A model generated the notes under the pieces. It was not told the DNA's origin and did no database searches. It saw nothing but the letters and a program-made list of their open reading frames with translations. From positions 1 through 5,076 of the forward strand of contig CALKHM010000050.1 in the NCBI GenBank assembly GCA_937988695.1: a stretch of DNA of 5,076 nt, in the 5' to 3' direction. Below, piece after piece: positions 1 to 4,397 of the stretch (its first letter is position 1; the number at the start of each line of letters is the position of its first letter). The translations under genes were made by a program, and so were the position numbers. The DNA comes from an uncultured Microbacterium sp. (GTDB lineage: Bacteria; Actinomycetota; Actinomycetes; Actinomycetales; Microbacteriaceae).

Positions 1-325
1 AGGCGACGACATGATCGCCGGCGGCGGCCAGGTTCAGGATCGACAGCGTGGCCGCCGACATCCCCGATGCCACCAGCAGTGCGCCGGTGCCGCCCTCGAG
101 CGCGGCCAGACGCTGCTCGACGACATCCTGCGTCGGGTTCTGGATGCGGGTGTAGATGTTGCCGACCTCTGCCAGCGAGAACAGGTTCGCGGCGTGCTCG
201 GTGTCGCGGAAGACGTACGACGTCGTCTGGTAGATCGGCGTGGCACGAGATCCGGTGACCGGGTCGGGCTGCGCGCCGGCATGGATCTGCGCGGTTTCGA
301 AGCGCCAGTTCTCGGGTGCGGACAT
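1..325 (-). CDS. metY: O-acetylhomoserine sulfhydrylase (MetY), N-terminal 108 codons, runs off left edge
   Basis: This is a PLP-dependent enzyme of the Cys/Met metabolism family that makes homocysteine from O-acetylhomoserine and sulfide in the cytoplasm (direct sulfhydrylation). The visible protein starts MSAPENWRFETAQIHAGAQ and continues with PVTGSRATPIYQTTSYVF (residues 22-39), the typical MetY N-terminus. GNIYTRIQNPT (55-65) supplies Tyr58 and Arg60, which in this family bind the PLP phosphate of the neighbouring subunit. LEGGTGALLVASGMSA (76-91) is the cofactor phosphate loop. The catalytic lysine and the rest of a family-typical protein of about 430-445 residues lie beyond the left edge. 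The ATG at 325 is chosen because GAGGAG (331-336) sits five bases upstream and the homology begins at once. It is divergent from the SDR gene. A cystathionine gamma-synthase is the main alternative, but the DTEHAANLF segment (41-49) favours MetY. Confidence 0.93.
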   Translation of the reverse strand, partial: MSAPENWRFETAQIHAGAQPDPVTGSRATPIYQTTSYVFRDTEHAANLFSLAEVGNIYTRIQNPTQDVVEQRLAALEGGTGALLVASGMSAATLSILNLAAAGDHVVA

Positions 326-330
326 GGAAT

Positions 331-336
331 CTCCTC
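331..336 (-). promoter_or_regulatory. Shine-Dalgarno of metY
   Basis: The minus strand reads GAGGAG five bases before the metY ATG. It is one of only two clear ribosome binding sites in the window, the other belonging to the DppF-like ATPase, and it fixes the metY start. Confidence 0.8.
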
Positions 337-374
337 GGGTCGTCTGCGGCCGCGAGGGCTCCGCGGCTCCTTCG

Positions 375-403
375 AGGGTACGGATGCGGTCCGTTGTCAA
401 CAA
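375..403 (-). promoter_or_regulatory. Candidate metY promoter
   Basis: On the minus strand TACCCT (375-380) fits the actinobacterial -10 pattern TAnnnT. With a 17-bp spacer the upstream hexamer is TTGTTG (398-403), a partial -35 match. A perfect TTGACA also occurs at 395-400, but only 14 bp from this -10. The predicted transcript would have a leader of roughly 45 nt carrying the GAGGAG site. Assigned by pattern only. Confidence 0.35.
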
Positions 404-415
404 TGCGTGGGAAAT

Positions 416-425
416 GTTACGTAAC
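416..425. promoter_or_regulatory. Palindrome GTTACGTAAC, candidate operator
   Basis: This is a perfect 10-bp palindrome in a locally AT-richer patch between the divergent metY and SDR genes. It overlaps the position expected for the -35 of the SDR promoter (422-427 with a 17-bp spacer). A second dyad, GTTG-T-CAAC, lies at 393-401 over the putative metY -35. Both could be regulator sites. No regulator is encoded in the window, and I do not recognise either as a known operator. Confidence 0.35.
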
Positions 426-444
426 CTCGGCGGCCGACGGTGGG

Positions 445-450
445 TACCGT
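445..450 (+). promoter_or_regulatory. Leaderless -10 element of the SDR gene
   Basis: TACCGT fits TAnnnT and is followed by exactly six bases and then the ATG at 457. This is the spacing at which transcription starts on the A of the start codon. No Shine-Dalgarno is present, which agrees with a leaderless message. The -35 position is poorly conserved. Confidence 0.55.
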
Positions 451-456
451 GGATCC

Positions 457-1233
457 ATGAGCAGACGTGCAGTTGTCACAGGGGCCAGTTCCGGCATCGG
501 CCGGGCCACCGTCGAGGCGCTGCGCGCCACCGGGTGGGACGTCGTCGCGGTCGCCCGTCGGGCCGAGCGCCTCGGCGAGGTCGAGAAGCAGACCGGCGCC
601 GCCGCGTTCGCCGCGGATCTGACGCGTCAGCAGGACGTGGACGCCCTCGCCGGATGGCTCGGCGAGACCGGCCCTGTGCATGCCCTCGTCCACGTCGCCG
701 GCGGCGCGCACGGCACCGACAAGGTCGAAGACGGCAAGCCCGAGGACTGGCAGTGGATGTTCGACGCCAACGTCATGACGGCGCAACGGGTGGTTGCCGC
801 CCTGCTGCCGCAGCTGCGGCGTGCGGCGGCTGTGGACGGGCACGCCGACACCGTGTTCGTGACCTCCACCGCCGCGCAGGGCGCGTATCCGGGGGGCGCC
901 GGGTACAACGCCGCGAAAGCCGGCGAGGCGATGCTCGTGCAGGCGCTGCGGCTCGAGCTGAACGGCGAGCCGATCCGTGTCGTGGAGATCGCGCCGGGCC
1001 TGGTCTACACCGACGAGTTCACCCTGAACCGGGTCGGGGGCGACCAGGAAGCCGCCGACAAGGTCTATGCGGGCGTCGAGGCGCCGCTGGTGGCCGCCGA
1101 CGTCGCCGAGGTGATCGCGTTCGCGATCAACATGCCCGGCCACGTGAACCTCGATCTCGTGACGATGCGTCCCGTCGCCCAGTCCGCGCAGCACCTGCTG
1201 GCGCGCGGACCGCTGCGCCCGAAGGACGCGTGA
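457..1233 (+). CDS. NADP-dependent short-chain dehydrogenase/reductase, YdfG-like
   Basis: This classical SDR of 258 residues is of normal length for the family and has a single Rossmann domain. TGASSGIG (8-15) is the dinucleotide loop, and Arg34/Arg35 after the second strand suggest NADP(H) over NAD(H). The catalytic tetrad is visible as Asn105, Ser137, Tyr150 and Lys154 (YNAAK). The usual NNAG motif reads HVAG (79-82). The C-terminal PGHVNLDLVTMRPVAQ (227-242) resembles the YdfG / serine 3-dehydrogenase group, which oxidises beta-hydroxy acids such as L-serine or reduces malonic semialdehyde; the actual substrate is not determined. The ATG at 457 is chosen because the TGxxxGIG loop begins seven residues later, as in the family, and a leaderless -10 lies six bases upstream. 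An in-frame ATG at 316 would run through the metY promoter region and is rejected. It is probably monocistronic, since a hairpin follows. Confidence 0.93.
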   Translation: MSRRAVVTGASSGIGRATVEALRATGWDVVAVARRAERLGEVEKQTGAAAFAADLTRQQDVDALAGWLGETGPVHALVHVAGGAHGTDKVEDGKPEDWQWMFDANVMTAQRVVAALLPQLRRAAAVDGHADTVFVTSTAAQGAYPGGAGYNAAKAGEAMLVQALRLELNGEPIRVVEIAPGLVYTDEFTLNRVGGDQEAADKVYAGVEAPLVAADVAEVIAFAINMPGHVNLDLVTMRPVAQSAQHLLARGPLRPKDA

Positions 1234-1239
1234 AGCCCG

Positions 1240-1266
1240 GCGCCGCCCTGCGGCATCCGGCGGCGC
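1240..1266. terminator. Perfect 8-bp hairpin between the SDR gene and ung
   Basis: GCGCCGCC (1240-1247) and GGCGGCGC (1259-1266) are exact reverse complements around an 11-nt loop. The hairpin starts six bases after the SDR stop codon. There is no T-tract, so if it terminates it is of the GC-only type common in actinobacteria. It also covers the -35 position of the ung promoter. Confidence 0.5.
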
Positions 1267-1271
1267 ACGGA

Positions 1272-1277
1272 TACGCT
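1272..1277 (+). promoter_or_regulatory. Leaderless -10 element of ung
   Basis: TACGCT fits TAnnnT and is followed by six bases and then GTG at 1284, the same geometry as the SDR and M4 peptidase genes. This supports GTG 1284 rather than the in-frame ATG at 1290. The -35 position (about 1249-1254) is weak and lies inside the hairpin. Confidence 0.55.
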
Positions 1278-1283
1278 GGGGGA

Positions 1284-1976
1284 GTGGCGATGACACTCCC
1301 CGAACTTGCCGACGCTGGACTCATGGATGCGGGCTGGGCGCGCGAGCTGCAGCCGGTCGCCGACGACATCGCCGCGATGGGCGATCGCTTGCGCGCCGAA
1401 GTGGCTGCCGGGCGGCACTACCTGCCGGCCGGCGATCGTGTGCTGCGCGCGTTCGGACGGCCGCTGTCCGAGGTGAAGGTGCTGATCGTCGGGCAGGACC
1501 CGTATCCCACTCCCGGACATCCGATCGGCCTGTCGTTCGCGGTGGACCGGCACGTGCGTCCTCTGCCGCGGAGCCTCGCGAACATCTACCAGGAGCTGGA
1601 GTCCGACCTCGGGATCCCTCCCGCCTCGCACGGCGACCTGTCGGCGTGGAGCGATCAGGGCGTGATGCTGCTGAACCGTGTACTGACGGTCGCACCGGGT
1701 GCCCCGGCCTCCCACCGCGGCTGGGGCTGGGAGACGGTCACCGAGCACGCGATCCGGTCGCTCGTGGCGCGCGGCGGCCCGCTCGTGGCGATCCTGTGGG
1801 GCCGGGATGCCGCGAATCTGCGTCCGCTGCTCGGACAGACCCCGATCATCGCGTCGCCGCATCCCTCGCCGCTGTCGGCCAGCCGCGGGTTCTTCGGGTC
1901 GCGCCCGTTCTCGCGCGCCAACGAGCTGCTCGTGCAGCAGGGCGCCGGCCCCGTCGACTGGCGTCTGCCGGACTGA
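1284..1976 (+). CDS. ung: Uracil-DNA glycosylase, family 1
   Basis: This base-excision repair enzyme hydrolyses the glycosidic bond of uracil in DNA arising from cytosine deamination or dUTP misincorporation. The protein has 230 residues from GTG 1284, or 228 from ATG 1290; both are normal for bacterial Ung. All family-1 motifs are present: GQDPYP (70-75) with catalytic Asp72; LLNRVLTV (129-136) with Asn131 for uracil recognition; and HPSPLSA (193-199) with His193 in the leucine-loop region, followed by GFFGSRPFSRAN (202-213). GTG 1284 is preferred because it sits exactly six bases after a TAnnnT box. The GTG is followed by GCG and then ATG, and no good Shine-Dalgarno serves the ATG. The reading frame stays open upstream through the SDR gene, but that part is only a shadow frame. 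It is the last plus-strand gene before convergent minus-strand genes. Confidence 0.97.
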   Translation: MAMTLPELADAGLMDAGWARELQPVADDIAAMGDRLRAEVAAGRHYLPAGDRVLRAFGRPLSEVKVLIVGQDPYPTPGHPIGLSFAVDRHVRPLPRSLANIYQELESDLGIPPASHGDLSAWSDQGVMLLNRVLTVAPGAPASHRGWGWETVTEHAIRSLVARGGPLVAILWGRDAANLRPLLGQTPIIASPHPSPLSASRGFFGSRPFSRANELLVQQGAGPVDWRLPD

Positions 1977-2026
1977 GCCGCCGCGGGCCGAGGGCGCGCG
2001 GAGCTCGCCCGCACGTCACCCCTCCA

Positions 2027-2110
2027 CGCCCGAGACGAGGAGATCGCACCAGCCGAGGATCGGAATCAGCCGTAGGCTCCTCGTTTCGTGAGATCTCCTC
2101 GCCTCGGGCG
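2027..2110. repeat. 84-nt imperfect inverted repeat in the convergent intergenic region
   Basis: Left arm 2027-2049 and right arm 2088-2110 pair at 21 of 23 positions. The outer 19 bases (cgcccgagacgaggagatc against gatctcctcgcctcgggcg) have one mismatch. The 38-base loop contains a further nested pairing, cgagga (2054-2059) with tcctcg (2078-2083). An alternative local hairpin, CCTCGCC-TCG-GGCGAGG (2097-2113), competes for the right arm. It lies between the 3' ends of ung and the inhibitor gene, so it could act as a bidirectional terminator or be a palindromic repeat. The rest of the 1977-2194 gap shows no convincing gene. Confidence 0.6.
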
Positions 2111-2170
2111 AGGGCCGGCGCCCGGGCGTGGTGTGTCGACTCGCGTGACGTGCGTACCGCGCATGGATAC

Positions 2171-2194
2171 GCGCGCACCGCGCGGGACGCGCGC
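2171..2194 (-). terminator. Weak GC hairpin just after the inhibitor gene
   Basis: GCGCGC at 2171-2176 can pair with GCGCGC at 2189-2194. The segment between contains the self-complementary ccgcgcgg (2178-2185). It sits directly downstream of the stop codon of the minus-strand inhibitor gene. There is no T-tract, and such alternating GC occurs by chance in this genome. Confidence 0.25.
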
Positions 2195-2512
2195 TCAACG
2201 GTCTGGGTCGCGCTCCCGCTCGAACGACTGCACCTCGGCCACGAGATCGCGCCATGGCCCGTTCAGCTCGGTCTCCGGGAGCTCGGCCTGGCGATCGTCG
2301 TCGCCGAGCCGGGCCTCGATGCGCCAGACGAATCGGTCGGGAGCGGGTGAGCTTCCCGCCGCCTCAGGCTCGTCCCACGGGCACTGCCCGATCAGGGTGA
2401 CCCACCGGTCGCGCTCGGCCTGCTCCGGCTGTGCGCGCCATTCGCGCCGGATGCCGGCGAATCCGCCGGTGCGCACGACCGTCACGACGACGGTCTGATC
2501 ACTGTGTCCCAT
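2195..2512 (-). CDS. Emfourin-like inhibitor of M4 (protealysin-type) peptidases
   Basis: This small protein of 105 residues has no signal peptide or membrane segment. The sequence pattern is that of the protealysin-inhibitor emfourin family: an N-terminal strand plus VVRTGGFAGIRREW (12-25), then PWDE (45-48), APDRFVWRI (57-65) and LPETELNGPWRDLVAEV (78-94). Emfourins are known to bind and block protealysin-like M4 peptidases encoded beside them, and here such a peptidase is immediately upstream. The ATG at 2512 overlaps the peptidase 3' end by 14 nt, with the peptidase stop at 2499-2501. No Shine-Dalgarno is visible, so translation probably depends on coupling to the peptidase. Upstream codons in this frame would add 21 Arg/Pro-rich residues with no family resemblance and are excluded. 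The charged tail FERERDPDR (97-105) is probably disordered. Inhibitor activity is inferred from family and context. Confidence 0.9.
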   Translation of the reverse strand: MGHSDQTVVVTVVRTGGFAGIRREWRAQPEQAERDRWVTLIGQCPWDEPEAAGSSPAPDRFVWRIEARLGDDDRQAELPETELNGPWRDLVAEVQSFERERDPDR

Positions 2513-3557
2513 CCGAGAGCACGCCGACCGTGGTCCACGCGGTGCGCACGGCGGCGACCTCCTTCGCATTCTCACCGTACTCCGACTGGGCGGTGGCGAG
2601 TGTGGCGTCAGCGAAGGTGGCGAAGTCGGCGTTCTGCGGCAGCGTCCGGGCCGTGACGGTCTTGTACCAGATCAGACCCGCACGCTCCCAGGCGTATCCG
2701 CCGATGGCGGCTGCAGCGAGGTAGAACGCATGATTCGGGATGCCGGAGTTGATGTGCACCCCGCCGTTGTCGTCGCTGGTCTGCACATACCCCGCCATCG
2801 TCGCCGGCTGGGGGTCCTTGCCGAGCACCGGGTCGTCGTAGGCGGTGCCCGGCGCCTTCAGCGACCGCAGCGCGACGCCGTGGATGCCGGGGGCGAGGAT
2901 GCCCGCACCGATCAGCCAGGTCGCCCGGTCGACGTCCTGATGCTCGGTGTACTGCTCGGTGAGCACCCCGAAGACGTCGGAGATCGACTCGTTGAGCGCA
3001 CCGGACTGCCCCTGGTAGTCGAGCCCGCCGCTGGCCTCGGTCACCCCGTGCGTGAGCTCGTGGGCGATCACCGTCAAGGATCCGGTGAACCCGACGAACA
3101 CGTCGCCGTCGCCGTCGCCGAAGACCATGCGCTCGCCATTCCAGAACGCGTTGTCGTAGTCGTGTCCGTAGTGCACGGTGGCATCCAGCGCGAGGCCGCG
3201 GCCGTCGATGGAGTCGCGCTGGTACACCTCCCAATAGAACTCGAACGTCTGGCCGAGCCCGTCGAAGGCCTCGTTGACGGCGACGTCGGAGACCGGCGGC
3301 TGGTCTTCGGTGCGCACGGTCTTCCCCGGCAGCGTCTCGCTGCCCTCCGCGTCGGCGATCGTGCGGTCGGGCGAGGGCTCGGCGCGGGCGACCAGCTCGC
3401 CGTTCTCGACGCTGAACTCGAGCTGGGTGCGGTGCGGGCGGTATTCGCGCGGCGCCATCAGCGTGTGATGCGCGGCGCGCGCCGCGTGTGCGAGGTGCGG
3501 CTTGTCCGTGGCCGCGACCCGGTCGAGCAGGAACGGAGGCACGATCCCGAGGTTCAT
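2499..3557 (-). CDS. Protealysin-type M4 (thermolysin-family) zinc metallopeptidase precursor
   Basis: This neutral metalloendopeptidase precursor has 352 residues. It starts with a short pro-region bearing the protealysin-type motif VPPFLL (6-11) and has no Sec signal peptide, unlike thermolysin precursors with their long propeptides. The mature part probably begins near residue 60, before RTIADAEGSETLPG (65-78). Catalytic features are complete: HELTH (166-170) with zinc ligands His166/His170 and catalytic Glu167; third zinc ligand Glu190 in GALNESISD (187-195); Tyr181; Asp263; and His268 in DNGGVHINSGIPNHAFY. WNGERMVFGDGDG (139-151) is the conserved segment before the HExxH helix. Start ATG 3557 is supported by a TAnnnT box six bases upstream and by the motif at residue 6. 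It follows the DppF-like gene by 21 bp and overlaps the inhibitor gene by 14 nt. Whether it is exported by an unknown route or acts inside the cell cannot be seen. Confidence 0.95.
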   Translation of the reverse strand: MNLGIVPPFLLDRVAATDKPHLAHAARAAHHTLMAPREYRPHRTQLEFSVENGELVARAEPSPDRTIADAEGSETLPGKTVRTEDQPPVSDVAVNEAFDGLGQTFEFYWEVYQRDSIDGRGLALDATVHYGHDYDNAFWNGERMVFGDGDGDVFVGFTGSLTVIAHELTHGVTEASGGLDYQGQSGALNESISDVFGVLTEQYTEHQDVDRATWLIGAGILAPGIHGVALRSLKAPGTAYDDPVLGKDPQPATMAGYVQTSDDNGGVHINSGIPNHAFYLAAAAIGGYAWERAGLIWYKTVTARTLPQNADFATFADATLATAQSEYGENAKEVAAVRTAWTTVGVLSDGTQ

Positions 3558-3563
3558 GTCTTG

Positions 3564-3569
3564 AGAGTA
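3564..3569 (-). promoter_or_regulatory. Leaderless -10 element of the M4 peptidase gene
   Basis: The minus strand reads TACTCT, then six bases, then the ATG at 3557. The box lies entirely in the 21-bp gap after the DppF-like stop codon, so the peptidase-inhibitor pair could have its own promoter as well as readthrough from the transporter operon. No Shine-Dalgarno is present. The -35 position (about 3587-3592, GGACCG) is weak. Confidence 0.5.
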
Positions 3570-3578
3570 ACCCCGCGC

Positions 3579-4397
3579 TCAGACACCGGTCCCGGGCTCG
3601 ATGACGGGGATGGATGCCAGCAGCCGGCGGGTGTAGGCGACCTGCGGCTCCAGCAGCACCTTCTCGGTGGGCCCCTCCTCGACGATGCGCCCGTCCTTCA
3701 TCACGACGACCTCGTCGCACAGGTTCTGCACCACGCCGATGTCGTGCGAGACCATCACGATGGCCAGCCCGTCGCGCTCGCGCAGCCGGGTGAGCACCTC
3801 CAGGATCTGCGCGCGCACCGTCACGTCCAGGGCCGACAAGGGCTCGTCGCCGACGAGCAGCCGCGGGCGGTGCACGATCGCGCGCGCCAGCGCGATGCGC
3901 TGCCGCTGGCCTCCGGAGAACTCGTGCGGGAACCGCGCGGCCATCTCCGGTTCCAGGCCGACATCGGCCAGCACCTCGCGCACGCGTTCCCGGCGGCCGT
4001 CCGCGCCGGCCCCGCCGGAGCCCGAGACGTTCATCGCCCACAGCGGCTCGCCGATGATCCGCCCGACGCTCATCCGCGGATCCAGCGATGCGTACGGGTC
4101 CTGGAACACGATCCCGGTCTGCCGCCGCAGCCAGTGCAGCGAGCGCGGGCGCGATGCGGCATCCACGGTCCTGCCGTCGAAGGCGACGGTGCCGGCGGTG
4201 GGAGTGTCCAGCGCCAGCAGCAGCCGCACAAGCGTCGACTTGCCCGAGCCGGACTCGCCGATGACGCCGACGGCCGAGCCCTCGCGCACATCGATGTCGG
4301 CATCCTCCAGCGCGGTCGTGTACGACGTGCGCCGCCACGGCGTGCGCGGCGCGCGATACCGACGGGTCAGTCCGCGCGCGCTCAGCAGGAAGCTCAT
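3579..4397 (-). CDS. Peptide/nickel-type ABC importer ATP-binding protein, DppF/OppF-like
   Basis: This cytoplasmic ATPase is the second of a pair that powers an oligopeptide/dipeptide/nickel-family importer. Its 272 residues form one nucleotide-binding domain with all motifs: Walker A GESGSGKST (47-55), Q-loop Gln99 in VFQDP, signature FSGGQRQR (160-167), Walker B LLVGDEP (180-186), D-loop SALD (188-191) and H-loop His218. The C-terminal VAYTRRLLASIP (253-264) is the short tail typical of Opp/Dpp ATPases. Walker B has Gly183 where Ala is usual, and a Gly/Ser-rich insert (125-134) interrupts the helical domain; neither should abolish function. ATG 4397 is chosen because it overlaps the upstream stop as ATGA and has GGAGGG (4404-4409) six bases upstream. 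A possible ATG at 4418 lacks this. Substrate cannot be read from the ATPase. Confidence 0.95.
   Translation of the reverse strand: MSFLLSARGLTRRYRAPRTPWRRTSYTTALEDADIDVREGSAVGVIGESGSGKSTLVRLLLALDTPTAGTVAFDGRTVDAASRPRSLHWLRRQTGIVFQDPYASLDPRMSVGRIIGEPLWAMNVSGSGGAGADGRRERVREVLADVGLEPEMAARFPHEFSGGQRQRIALARAIVHRPRLLVGDEPLSALDVTVRAQILEVLTRLRERDGLAIVMVSHDIGVVQNLCDEVVVMKDGRIVEEGPTEKVLLEPQVAYTRRLLASIPVIEPGTGV

Noticed and set aside
326..456. Possible SAM riboswitch or other leader RNA upstream of metY
   Set aside because: Only about 50 nt separate the candidate promoter from the ATG, and I see no multi-helix SAM aptamer pattern or attenuator with a T-tract.
240..1976. Apparent long fusion protein ending in uracil-DNA glycosylase
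   Set aside because: The ung frame is merely open upstream through the SDR gene. The upstream part is Arg-rich shadow translation, and a leaderless start at 1284 yields a normal-length Ung.
1977..2194. Coding potential in the 218-bp gap after ung
   Set aside because: Frames crossing it are Arg/Ser-rich, overlap ung or the inhibitor gene out of frame, and lack a plausible start signal. Only the inverted repeat and a weak GC hairpin are supported.
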